DNA from: Sphaerisporangium cinnabarinum
GTDB taxonomy: Bacteria > Actinomycetota > Actinomycetes > Actinomycetales > Cellulomonadaceae
Length of the DNA stretch: 64,000 bases
Reading direction: 5' to 3'
Assembly (NCBI GenBank): GCA_003052455.1
Contig: QAPD01000045.1
Location: forward strand, 1 to 64,000
The notes under the pieces were generated by a model. It searched no databases, was not told the DNA's origin, and saw nothing but the letters and a program-made list of their open reading frames with translations. Of the stretch, positions 41,177 to 49,272 are shown piece after piece. A program made the translations under genes and the position numbers. Each line of letters begins with the position of its first letter. The stretch's first letter is position 1.

Positions 41177-42118
41177 TCAGCGCGGCCCGGACGGGTCCGC
41201 GGGCGCGGGGCCCGTCGGTGCCCCCGGAGCCCGCTCCGCCTCCGTGACGAGCGAGGCGACGAGGGACGCGACGAGCGCCGCCGCGGCCGCGCCGGGGTGC
41301 GGTCGCGTGACGAGCCCGAGGGACCACGCCTCCGGTGCGTCGAGCGGCACGGCGACGGCGCCGGGCGCGGGCTCGTACATGTCCGCGGGGACCACCGCCA
41401 CGCCGAACCCGGCGGCGACGAACGCGGGGAGGTCCCCGACGTCGGCCACCTCCGTGTCCGCGCGCGGCGCGACGCCCGCGTGCGCGAACGCCCGCTCGGC
41501 GACCACCCGGTTGCCGAACCCGCGCGGCGTCGTCACCACGTGCTCGTCGGCCAGGTCGCCGGGTGCGACGGACCGCGCCCGGGCCAGCGCGTGGTCGGCG
41601 GGCAGGACCGCGACGAAGGTCGACGACGTCAGGCGCGTGTAGCGCAGGCCGGGATGGTCCTCGGGCCCCAGCCCGGTGAACGCGACGTCCACGACGCCGC
41701 GCCGCACGTCCTCCCCGAGGCCCGTCGACCCGGCGGGCGACGGCGTGAGGCGCAGCACGACGCCGGGGTGCCGGTCGCGGAACGCGGCCAGGGTGCGCGG
41801 CAGCCCGAGGTACCCGAGGTTCGTGAACACCCCGAGCCGCACGGTGCCGCGCACGTGGTGCGGTCCGGGGGCGACGGCGGCGCGGGCCTGGTCGACGGCG
41901 TCGAGCACCGCCCGGGCCCGGGGGAGCAGCGCCTCCCCCTGCGACGTGAGCGCGACCGAGCGCCGCGTGCGCTCGAACAGGCGGGCGCCGAGCTCCGCCT
42001 CCAGCGCGCGCACGCCCGCCGAGACGCTCGACTGGACGGCGAAGACGCGCGCGGCGGCGCGCGTGAAGCTCAGCTCCTCGGCCACGGCGACGAAGTACTC
42101 GAGCTGGCGCGTCTCCAT
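41177..42118 (-). CDS. LysR-family transcriptional regulator
   Basis: A 313-residue LysR regulator. The N-terminal HTH (METRQLEYFVAVAEELSFTRAAARVFAVQSSVSAGVRALEAELGARLFERTRR, about 1-58) is followed by the periplasmic-binding-protein-like effector domain (about 90-295). ATG 42118 has TAGGCT 7 bp upstream and no ribosome site, so the message is probably leaderless. It is divergent from an MFS gene with a 96-bp shared promoter region containing a LysR box. Confidence 0.9.
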   Translation of the reverse strand: METRQLEYFVAVAEELSFTRAAARVFAVQSSVSAGVRALEAELGARLFERTRRSVALTSQGEALLPRARAVLDAVDQARAAVAPGPHHVRGTVRLGVFTNLGYLGLPRTLAAFRDRHPGVVLRLTPSPAGSTGLGEDVRRGVVDVAFTGLGPEDHPGLRYTRLTSSTFVAVLPADHALARARSVAPGDLADEHVVTTPRGFGNRVVAERAFAHAGVAPRADTEVADVGDLPAFVAAGFGVAVVPADMYEPAPGAVAVPLDAPEAWSLGLVTRPHPGAAAAALVASLVASLVTEAERAPGAPTGPAPADPSGPR

Positions 42119-42125
42119 GCCGCTC

Positions 42126-42131
42126 AGCCTA
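42126..42131 (-). promoter_or_regulatory. leaderless -10 box (TAGGCT)
   Basis: TAGGCT-N7-ATG on the minus strand in front of the LysR gene; the box is 10 bp from the LysR operator. Confidence 0.55.
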
Positions 42132-42141
42132 ACGATCATTC

Positions 42142-42156
42142 ATCGCGTAAGACGAT
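42142..42156. promoter_or_regulatory. LysR box (T-N11-A)
   Basis: ATCG-N7-CGAT is symmetric and satisfies T-N11-A. It lies between the divergent LysR and MFS starts, next to the LysR -10. Confidence 0.5.
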
Positions 42157-42214
42157 CAGAAGGATCGGCAGAAGTCGTTGGACACGATCACGGACCCCGG
42201 CGCACCGTGGACGC

Positions 42215-43489
42215 ATGACGACGACCTCGGCACCCCCGACCCGCTCCGCACCCGCGCGACCGGACGACGCGCAGCGGCCCTCCTGGCCACCGCGTGCGCG
42301 GCGCGCGCGGCCGCTCGTCTCGCACGGGTCCGGGTTCCTCGTGGTGGCGCTCGCGTTCGCGACGGCGATGGCGTTCTCGACGGTCCCGACGCCGCTCTAC
42401 CCGCTGTACCAGGCGCGCGACGACCTGCCGACGGTCGCCGTGACCGTCGTCTTCGCCGCGTACGCCGTCGGTGTCGCCGCGAGCCTCTACCTCGTCGGGC
42501 ACCTCAGCGACCGGTTCGGCCGTCGTCGCGTGCTGCTCCTCGGCCTCGCGGCCGAGCTCGTCGCGGCGGTGCTGTTCCTGCTGCTGGACGGCCTGGGCGG
42601 CCTCGTCGTCGCGCGCCTCGTCTCGGGCGTGGGGATCGGGGCCGTCACCGCGACGGCGACCGCGCACCTCGCCGAGCTCCGCGCGGCCGCCCGCCCCGGC
42701 GGCCCGGCGGACACGAGCGCCGTCGCGGGCCTGGCGAACATCGGCGGCCTCGCGCTCGGCCCGCTCGTCGGCGGGCTGCTCGCCCAGGCCGCGCCCGCGC
42801 CGCTCACGACGCCGTACGTCGCCTTCGCCGTCCTGCTGACCGCGGCCGTCCTCGCCGCCGCGCTCGTGCCGGAGACCGTGGCGCCCGCCGCCGCCCCGTA
42901 CCGCTACCGCCCGCAGCGGGTCGCCGTGCCGCGCGCCGGGCGCGGCACGTTCGCCGCCGCGGCCGCCGCCGCGTTCGCGGGGTTCGCGGTCTTCGGCCTC
43001 TTCACGTCCCTCACGCCGAGCGTGCTCGCGACGGTCATGCACGAGGAGTCGCGCCTCGTCGCGGGCCTCGTCTCCGCCGCGGTGTTCGCCATGGCCGCCG
43101 TCGCGCAGCTCGCGACGGGCCGGCTCGCCCGCCGGCGCCAGGTCGCGCTCGCCGTCGCGCTGACCCTCGTGGGGCTCGCCCTGCTCGCCGTCTCCGTCGG
43201 CACGGCGAGCCTGCCCGGGTTCGTGGCGAGCGCCGTCGTCGCGGGCGCGGGCGTGGGCATCCTCTTCCGGGGCGCGCTCGCGACGGCAGGGGCGCTGGCC
43301 GACCCGGGCCGCCGGGGCGAGGTCCTCGCGGGGGTCTTCCTCGTCGCGTACGTGGGGCTCGCCGTCCCCGTCCTGCTCCTCGGGCTGTCGCTCACGGTCG
43401 AGCCGCTGCGCCTCATGGTCGTGGTGTTCGCGGCGGCGACCGCGCTGCTCGTCGCGGCGGCCGCCCCGGGGCTGGCCCGCCGGTCCTGA
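42215..43489 (+). CDS. MFS transporter (sugar/drug efflux type)
   Basis: A 424-residue permease with twelve hydrophobic segments. FSTVPTPLYPLYQ in the first segment, HLSDRFGRRRVLL as motif A and a second-half loop ARRRQVALAV are typical of the drug-H+ antiporter-1 group. The N-terminal 35 residues are polar and Pro/Arg-rich. The divergent LysR regulator very likely controls it. Substrate unknown. A GC hairpin follows the stop. Confidence 0.87.
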   Translation: MTTTSAPPTRSAPARPDDAQRPSWPPRARRARPLVSHGSGFLVVALAFATAMAFSTVPTPLYPLYQARDDLPTVAVTVVFAAYAVGVAASLYLVGHLSDRFGRRRVLLLGLAAELVAAVLFLLLDGLGGLVVARLVSGVGIGAVTATATAHLAELRAAARPGGPADTSAVAGLANIGGLALGPLVGGLLAQAAPAPLTTPYVAFAVLLTAAVLAAALVPETVAPAAAPYRYRPQRVAVPRAGRGTFAAAAAAAFAGFAVFGLFTSLTPSVLATVMHEESRLVAGLVSAAVFAMAAVAQLATGRLARRRQVALAVALTLVGLALLAVSVGTASLPGFVASAVVAGAGVGILFRGALATAGALADPGRRGEVLAGVFLVAYVGLAVPVLLLGLSLTVEPLRLMVVVFAAATALLVAAAAPGLARRS

Positions 43490-43496
43490 GCGCACG

Positions 43497-43529
43497 GGCG
43501 GGGCGGACCGCGGCGCGGCCCGCCCCGCC
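43497..43529. terminator. bidirectional hairpin terminator
   Basis: A 10-bp perfect stem (GGCGGGGCGG with CCGCCCCGCC) between the convergent MFS and siderophore-interacting-protein genes. Confidence 0.6.
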
Positions 43530-43534
43530 GCGGG

Positions 43535-45355
43535 TCAGCGGGCGAGCTCGACCCGCGCGACGCCCCAGCCGAGGGCGTCGTGCCCGACGACGCGCCACCC
43601 GGCGCGTGCGGCGAGCCGCGCCACGTCGGCGGGCGTGCGCGGTCCGGACCCCGTGGTCGCGAGGGACAGCAGCGCGTGCTCGTGCGCGTGCGGGCTCAGG
43701 CCGTCGGGCGTGAGGTCCTCGACGAGCACGGCCCGACGCGCGGCGGCCCGCATCGCGGCGAGGAGCGCGACCACCTCGTCGTCGGTACGGTGCCCGGTGC
43801 CGAGCGCGCACACCGCGAGGTCGGCGACGGGCCACGAACCGGACGAGACGTGGGGCGAGCCCGTGCCGGCCTGCTCGCGCAGGACGGCGAGGGGGACGGG
43901 GTCCTCGACGAGCGTCGTCGTGCGGTCGCCGGGCACGTCTGCGAGCAGGTCGGCCACGACGAGCGCCCCCGGCCCGCCGACGGCCACCGACCGCGCGTCC
44001 GACCACACGGGCCACGTCGGGAGGCCGGTGAGCACGTACGGCAGGACGTCGGCGCCCCCGACGACCTCCGCGGCGAGGTCGGCGTCGGCCTCGACCTCCG
44101 CACGCAGGGTCTGGCCGCGCGAGCGCGCCCACGCCGGGGCACCCTCGCGCAGCGCCGGGGCGAGCGCGGCGAGCGCGAGGACGGCGTCGGCCTCCAGCCC
44201 TTCGTACTCGTCGCGCGCGTGCTCGTCGTCGAGGAGGTCCTCGCCCGCGTCGGCCAGGGCGACCGTCTCTCCGTCCGAGGTCACGACCCCCGACGCCGCG
44301 AGGACGTCCACGAGGACCCGGACCGCCCCGGGCGCGACGCGGGCCGCCTCGGCGAGCGCCGCGACGTCGCGCGGGCCGTCGCCGAGCGCGTCGAGCAGCC
44401 CGAGCTGCAGCGCGGCGCGCGTCGCGAACCACGGCACGGGGGACGGCACGCCCGCGGGCTGCGCCGTGGGGAGGTTGCCGGTCGCGGTGCTGCCCGGGAC
44501 GCCGCCCGAGGTGTCGCCGACGGTGCTGCCCGCCGTGTCGCCCGGCCTCGCGCCCGAGGGCGCCGGTTGCGCGTGCCAGTACCCGGTGACGTCGACGTGC
44601 GTGCGGGGCACGGCGCGCTCGCGCGTGAGGTAGCGGCGCACCGGGAGCAGGGCCCGGCTCTCGCTCGCGGCCCACGCGTAGACGTGCCCGGGCCACCAGG
44701 CGAGGGCGCGCACCGCCTCGCCGAGCGCGGCACGGTCGCCCTCGGGAGCGACGACCCAGCGGACGGTGTCGCCGTCGCGCAGCGCGAGGTCCTGGCGCGC
44801 GGACACGTCGCCGACCGTCACGACCACCTGCACGGGCACGCCCACGGGGCGCTCGTCGAGGAAGCGGCCGATCGCGGGCAGCGCGGTCTCGTCGCCCGCG
44901 AGCAGGGCCCAGTCGACGTCGTCGGGCCACACGGTGGAGGCCTTGGGGCCGACGAACCACAGGACGTCGCCCGGGCGCGCCGCCTCGGCCCACGCGGCGG
45001 CGGGCCCGTCGCCGTGCAGCACGAGGTCGAGGTCGAGCTCGCCCGCCGCCGGGTCCCAGCGGCGCGGCGTGTAGTCGCGCCCCTGCCGGTTCGGCGCGGG
45101 CGGCCAGTCGATGCCGTGCGCACGCTGCACGGGCAGCGCGGACGCGACGTCGCCGTCGGACGCGAGGACGAGCTTCACGTGGTCGTCGAACCACGGCGCG
45201 TCGAACGCCGGCATCGGCATGCCGTCGCGCTCGAACGCGCCGAGCTCCGGGCCGACGAGGGTCACGCGCCGCATGCGGGGCGTCACGTCGACGACGCGCG
45301 CGACCTCGACGCGCCGCAGGACGAGGGGATGCGTGCGCAGCCGGTGCTGGGCCAT
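43535..45355 (-). CDS. siderophore-interacting protein fused to a methyltransferase-like domain
   Basis: A 606-residue fusion. The N-terminal half (about 1-260) is a siderophore-interacting/ferric reductase domain: VTPRMRRVTLVGPEL, DYTPRRWDP with the FAD-contacting Arg/Thr motif, VGPKASTVW, WALLAGDETALPAIGRFL (NAD(P)-binding) and AWAASESRALLPVRRYL. A Thr/Gly/Pro repeat linker (about 275-310) leads to a second half like a small-molecule O-methyltransferase: a winged-helix part (ATRAALQLGLLDALGDGPRDVAALAEAARV) and SVAVGGPGALVVADLLADV. The SAM motif is degenerate. The start overlaps the binding-protein stop by one base (TGATG). It should reduce iron from siderophores; the second domain's role is unknown. 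Confidence 0.85.
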   Translation of the reverse strand: MAQHRLRTHPLVLRRVEVARVVDVTPRMRRVTLVGPELGAFERDGMPMPAFDAPWFDDHVKLVLASDGDVASALPVQRAHGIDWPPAPNRQGRDYTPRRWDPAAGELDLDLVLHGDGPAAAWAEAARPGDVLWFVGPKASTVWPDDVDWALLAGDETALPAIGRFLDERPVGVPVQVVVTVGDVSARQDLALRDGDTVRWVVAPEGDRAALGEAVRALAWWPGHVYAWAASESRALLPVRRYLTRERAVPRTHVDVTGYWHAQPAPSGARPGDTAGSTVGDTSGGVPGSTATGNLPTAQPAGVPSPVPWFATRAALQLGLLDALGDGPRDVAALAEAARVAPGAVRVLVDVLAASGVVTSDGETVALADAGEDLLDDEHARDEYEGLEADAVLALAALAPALREGAPAWARSRGQTLRAEVEADADLAAEVVGGADVLPYVLTGLPTWPVWSDARSVAVGGPGALVVADLLADVPGDRTTTLVEDPVPLAVLREQAGTGSPHVSSGSWPVADLAVCALGTGHRTDDEVVALLAAMRAAARRAVLVEDLTPDGLSPHAHEHALLSLATTGSGPRTPADVARLAARAGWRVVGHDALGWGVARVELAR

Positions 45356-46395
45356 CAGGAGAACTGCTCCTCGACGACGTCGAGCAGGGCCATCGCCTCG
45401 TGGTAGTCGCTGCGGATCGTCCACGTGGGCAGCTCGTGGGCGTTCCCCGCGGCGAACGACGGCAGCCCGGCGAACACCGGGTCGGCGGCGAGCGCGTCGA
45501 GGTCGACCTCCGCGCCGTTGAAGCCGATGACGAACACGTTCGGCGCGGTGACGACCGACGTCACCTGCTCGGCCGACACCTCGAACATGTCACCGCCCGG
45601 CGTGTAGGGCTCGGCGCCGGTCTGCTCCTGGATCGGCTGGACCGCGAACCCGAGCCGCTCGAAGATCGCGGGCAGGCCCTCACCCTCCTGGAGGGCGTAC
45701 GTCGTGCCCTCCGCCGTGCGGGCGAGGAACGCCGTCTCGCCCGCGGGCACGGTGATCGCGTCGCGCACCTCCGCGAGCCGGTCCTCGTACCCGGCGGCGA
45801 GCTCGTCGTACGTCGCCGCGTCGTCGAACACGTCCTCGGCGAGGAACGCGAACTGCTCCTGCCACGTCGTGTACGTGCCGCTCACGAGGACGGTCGGGGC
45901 GATCCGGCTCAGGCCGTCGTAGACGTCGGTCGCCTGCTTGAGCGGGAAGCCCCACCCGCCGCCGACGATGAGGTCCGGCTGGAGCGCGAGGATCGCCTCG
46001 AGGTTGAAGCCGTCCGCGCTCCACTCGAGGAGCTCCGTGCCGTCGTCCTCGGCCTCCTGCGCCCAGAGCGGGGAGAAGGCCGGCTCGGGGTCGTCGGTCA
46101 CCTCGGGCACCGTGGCGAGGACGGGGACGTCGAGGGCGTAGAGGTACCCGGCGAGCGCATGGTTGAGCACGACGACGCGCTGCGGGTCCGTCGGGACGCT
46201 GACCTCGCCCTGGTCGGTCGAGACGACGCGCTCCGCCGCGGTAGCGGACGAGCCGGCGGGCTCGCCGGAGCCCTCGGCCCCGGCGTCGGACGTGGTGGTA
46301 CCGCCCGAGCACGCGGAGAGCGCGAGCGTCGCGGCGGCGACGAGCGCGGCCAGCGCGGTGAGGGGGCGGCGGGCGGGACGGCGGGACGGCAGCAT
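45355..46395 (-). CDS. iron-siderophore-binding lipoprotein (ABC transporter)
   Basis: The substrate-binding component of a siderophore importer; 346 residues. The signal peptide ends in LSAC (Cys about 29). The FecCD-type binding fold has QRVVVLNHALAGYLYALDVPVLA, a helix connecting the lobes, and ILALQPDLIVGGGWG. The ATG is 4-5 nt after a GCGAGG purine stretch. An iron box lies upstream, so the pair is iron-repressed. Permease and ATPase genes are not in the window, so this protein must work with parts encoded elsewhere. Confidence 0.9.
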   Translation of the reverse strand: MLPSRRPARRPLTALAALVAAATLALSACSGGTTTSDAGAEGSGEPAGSSATAAERVVSTDQGEVSVPTDPQRVVVLNHALAGYLYALDVPVLATVPEVTDDPEPAFSPLWAQEAEDDGTELLEWSADGFNLEAILALQPDLIVGGGWGFPLKQATDVYDGLSRIAPTVLVSGTYTTWQEQFAFLAEDVFDDAATYDELAAGYEDRLAEVRDAITVPAGETAFLARTAEGTTYALQEGEGLPAIFERLGFAVQPIQEQTGAEPYTPGGDMFEVSAEQVTSVVTAPNVFVIGFNGAEVDLDALAADPVFAGLPSFAAGNAHELPTWTIRSDYHEAMALLDVVEEQFS

Positions 46396-46456
46396 GGGAC
46401 CTCGCACTCGGGAGCAGGGACGCGGGGGCCGCACGGCGTCACCGGGGCGCACCTCG

Positions 46457-46475
46457 CGAGGTTAGGCTAACCACA
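46457..46475. promoter_or_regulatory. IdeR/DmdR iron box
   Basis: CGAGGTTAGGCTAACCACA matches the 19-bp consensus at 15 positions, including the whole GGTTAGGCTAACC core. It lies 62 bp upstream of the siderophore-binding lipoprotein start and should place that gene and the next under iron repression. Confidence 0.9.
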
Positions 46476-46624
46476 CCTGGGCGCTGTTCCGTGTCCGGAC
46501 GTGACACGGACCGTCCCGGACGCGACACGACGGCACGACCGGCACGACCGACACGTGACGACCGCACGGTGCGTCGCGGACAGGTCGCGGGATCGTCCCG
46601 GCCGGCCGGGGAGAGGAGACCCGC

Positions 46625-47428
46625 ATGACCCCGACCGCGCTGGGCGCCGTCGTCCCCGAGAACGCCGTCCGCTTCCTCGGTCACGACACCCACGCGCACG
46701 ACGAGCCGCACCTGGTCCACGTCGTCGCGGGCACCGCGGAGCTGGTCGCCGACGGCGCGCCCCTGACCCTGCGCACGCACGAGAGCGTGTGGCTCGCCCC
46801 GCGGGTGCCGCACTCCGTGCGGCTGCCGGGCGGGGCGATGGCCCTCGGGCCGGTGCTCTCGCCGGGCGTCGAGCCGCCCGTGCGCGTGCACCGGCTCGGC
46901 GTCGTGCCGGCCGTCACGGACGTCCTGACCGCCGTGCTGTGCGCGGGACCGGCGACCCCGGAGCAGGTCGCGCCGTTCCGCGCGGCCCTCGAGGAGGTGC
47001 TCCGCGGGGTCGCGGGGGACCACTTCGTGCTGACGCTCCCGTCGCACCCGGTCGCGCGCGCCGTGGCCGAGGACGCCCGGCGCGGGGGTGCGACGCTCGA
47101 CGAGCTCGCCGACCGGCGGCGCGCGAGCGCGCGCCACGTGCAGCGGCTCTTCGTCGAGGAGACGGGGCTCCCCTTCGGGCGCTGGCGGACGCGCGCCCAC
47201 CTCAACGTCGCGATCGCGCGGCTGCGTGGCGGTTCGCAGCTCGACGCCGCGGCGCGCGCCGCGGGCTACGCCACCCGCGGCGGCCTGCTGCGCGCCCTCA
47301 GCCGGGAGACCGGGCAGCCGGTCGCCGACCTCGCGCGCGACCCCCTGGCGGTCCTCGGCCGCGCACCGCGCGACGTCGCGCGACTCGGGACCCGGACGGA
47401 TCGCGCCGGTGAGCGCCGGGGCGCCTGA
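46625..47428 (+). CDS. AraC-family transcriptional regulator
   Basis: A 267-residue regulator. A cupin-like N-terminal domain (FLGHDTHAHDEPHLVHVVAGTAELVADG and HESVWLAPRVPHSVRLPG) precedes the AraC double HTH (TLDELADRRRASARHVQRLFVEETGLPFGRWRTRAHLNVAIARL and AARAAGYATRGGLLRALSRETGQPV). GGAGAGGAG precedes ATG. It is divergent from the iron-boxed siderophore operon, with the iron box between them, so it may help control iron uptake or be iron-regulated itself. The ligand is unknown. Confidence 0.88.
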   Translation: MTPTALGAVVPENAVRFLGHDTHAHDEPHLVHVVAGTAELVADGAPLTLRTHESVWLAPRVPHSVRLPGGAMALGPVLSPGVEPPVRVHRLGVVPAVTDVLTAVLCAGPATPEQVAPFRAALEEVLRGVAGDHFVLTLPSHPVARAVAEDARRGGATLDELADRRRASARHVQRLFVEETGLPFGRWRTRAHLNVAIARLRGGSQLDAAARAAGYATRGGLLRALSRETGQPVADLARDPLAVLGRAPRDVARLGTRTDRAGERRGA

Positions 47429-47434
47429 GCGGGA

Positions 47435-47992
47435 TCAGCGGGCGCGCGCGACCCGGTAGCGCAGCGCGGTGCGGACACCCACCTCGTCGACGCTCACCTT
47501 CTCCAGGGTGGCGGGGACGCCGCCGTCGAACAGGCGGACGCCGCCGCCGAGGAGCACCGGCATGACGTCGACGGCGAGCTCGTCGACGAGGTCCGCCGCG
47601 AGGAGCTGGCGGAAGAGGTCCGCGCCGCCCACGAACGTCACGTCGCGACCGCCGGCGGCCTCGACGGCGCGGCGCACCGCCTCCTCGACCCCGTCCGTGA
47701 CGAACTCGATCCACAGCCGCTCGTTGCGGCGCGGCGCGACGGGCAGCGGGTGGTGCGTCACGACGAAGATCGGCGCCTGGAACTCGTAGTCCTCCGCGTA
47801 GCTGTCGGGGTCCTCGGCGCCGTCGAACGTGCGTCGCCCCATGAGCACGGCGCCGGTCTCGTCCTGGAGCCGGCGCATGTAGTCGCTGCCGACGAGCGTG
47901 TCGAAGTCCGCGTAGAGCGCGGCGCTGCTCCCGGCGGCGTCCTGTACGAACCCGTCGAGCGACACCGTCGCCCCGGCGATCACCTTGGCCAT
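47435..47992 (-). CDS. RibD-C/dihydrofolate-reductase-fold protein
   Basis: A 185-residue NADPH-dependent reductase-fold protein. MAKVIAGATVSLDGFVQD is the usual start, GRRTFDGAED carries the cofactor Arg, FVVTHHPLP is central, and VTFVGGADLFRQLLAADLVDELAVDVMPVLLGGGVRLF is the C-terminal signature. GGAGG is 6 nt before ATG. Such proteins are common standalone relatives of RibD; the substrate is unknown. Confidence 0.88.
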   Translation of the reverse strand: MAKVIAGATVSLDGFVQDAAGSSAALYADFDTLVGSDYMRRLQDETGAVLMGRRTFDGAEDPDSYAEDYEFQAPIFVVTHHPLPVAPRRNERLWIEFVTDGVEEAVRRAVEAAGGRDVTFVGGADLFRQLLAADLVDELAVDVMPVLLGGGVRLFDGGVPATLEKVSVDEVGVRTALRYRVARAR

Positions 47993-48133
47993 GGATCCTC
48001 CTCGTCCCTGGTGCGCGGTCGAGGGGGAGACCCGGGGCGCCCCGCGGACTCATCGGTCGGCGGGCGGCCTCCGGCTCGGCCCGCCCCCGCGCGGCGCCTG
48101 CCGTCGGGCCGTTCGGCAGTTCTCATTATCGTG

Positions 48134-48163
48134 TTGACCCTGATCGCGGGCCCTCGTGAGAGT
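48134..48163 (+). promoter_or_regulatory. possible sigma-70 promoter
   Basis: TTGACC with GAGAGT 18 bp further on, 39 bp upstream of the start of the Tat-exported protein gene. This is the only recognisable promoter in the 209-bp gap. Confidence 0.35.
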
Positions 48164-48201
48164 GGCTGCCGTCCCACCCGCTCTCTCACCGTGGAGGCAG
48201 C

Positions 48202-49227
48202 ATGCCGGACGACCCTCGCCCACCCGTCCCTCGTCCCCTGACCCGCCGCGCGCTCCTGCGGGGTGCTGTCGTGCTCGGCGCCGCGACCGCGACCGGCACG
48301 CTCGCCGGCACCGTGGGGGGCATCGCCGCCCCGGCGCCCGCGCACGCGGCCGTGCCCGGCTTCCCGACGTTCCGCTACCTCGGGCAGCCGCTCGACCGGA
48401 GCACGTTGCGGTACAACCCGACGAACGAGCTGATCTTCCCCTCGGTCCGGTACGTCGCCGGGCGCGTCGAGAACCCGCTCGGCCGCTGGTACATGTACTA
48501 CGCCCCGCACGACGCCCCGGGAGGCATCTGCCTGGCGTACGCGGACTCCGTCACCGGCCCGTGGCGCGAGCACCCCGCCAACCCGATCATCCCGCGCACG
48601 TGGGCGGGCTTCGACGTGAGCCACGTGTCGAGCCCCGACGCGTTCTGGAACCCGGCGGACCGCCGGATCTACCTGTTCTTCCACGGCGAGAACCACACGA
48701 CCCGGGTCGCGAGCTCCGCCGACGGCCGCACCTTCACGTACCACAACCGGGTCGTGGGCACGTACATGCTCCCGGGGGTGAGCGAGACGTCGTACGCGCG
48801 CGTCTTCCCCCACCCGACGCAGTCCGGCGTCTACGTCATGCTGCTCATGGGGAACCACGGCGGGACGCGCAAGATCTACGTCGGCTGGTCGCACGCGCTG
48901 ACGTCCGGCTGGCAGGTCAAGCCGGAGCCGCTCATCACGCCCGCCGCGGGGGAGGGCGGGCAGGTGTCGGGGGCGCACTACTGGTCGCGCAACGGCGGGG
49001 GCCACGTCGTGTACCACGCGGGCTCGGGCAACATCCACGTCGCGCGCGTCGGGACGGGCTTCGACCGCGAGGACCACCTCGGCGTCCTGTACGACTCGGG
49101 GTCCGCCGCACCGGACCACGGGCGCGCCGCGGCGCCGTCGTTCGTGGAGGTCGACGGCCGCCTGCACATGTTCTACGAGGCCGGCCAGCGCGGCTCCACG
49201 ACGATCGCCCTCGCGCGCGCGGACTGA
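48202..49227 (+). CDS. Tat-exported beta-propeller (GH43/GH117-like) protein
   Basis: A secreted protein of 341 residues. The Tat signal (TRRALLRGAVVLGAAT, about 14-50, cleaved near AHA) is followed by five-bladed propeller-like repeats: RWYMYYAPHDAPGGICLAYADSVTGPWREH, RRIYLFFHGENHTTRVASSADGRTF, GVYVMLLMGNHGGTRKIYVGWS, HVVYHAGSGNIHVARV and LHMFYEAGQRGSTTIALA. The pattern fits glycoside hydrolase clans with GH43/GH117, but catalytic acids are not certain. GGAGG precedes ATG by 5 nt. A carbohydrate target is inferred. Confidence 0.75.
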   Translation: MPDDPRPPVPRPLTRRALLRGAVVLGAATATGTLAGTVGGIAAPAPAHAAVPGFPTFRYLGQPLDRSTLRYNPTNELIFPSVRYVAGRVENPLGRWYMYYAPHDAPGGICLAYADSVTGPWREHPANPIIPRTWAGFDVSHVSSPDAFWNPADRRIYLFFHGENHTTRVASSADGRTFTYHNRVVGTYMLPGVSETSYARVFPHPTQSGVYVMLLMGNHGGTRKIYVGWSHALTSGWQVKPEPLITPAAGEGGQVSGAHYWSRNGGGHVVYHAGSGNIHVARVGTGFDREDHLGVLYDSGSAAPDHGRAAAPSFVEVDGRLHMFYEAGQRGSTTIALARAD

Positions 49228-49272
49228 CGCCCCGGCCGGGCGCCTACCGCCCCGGGCGCCCGGCCGGGCTCG

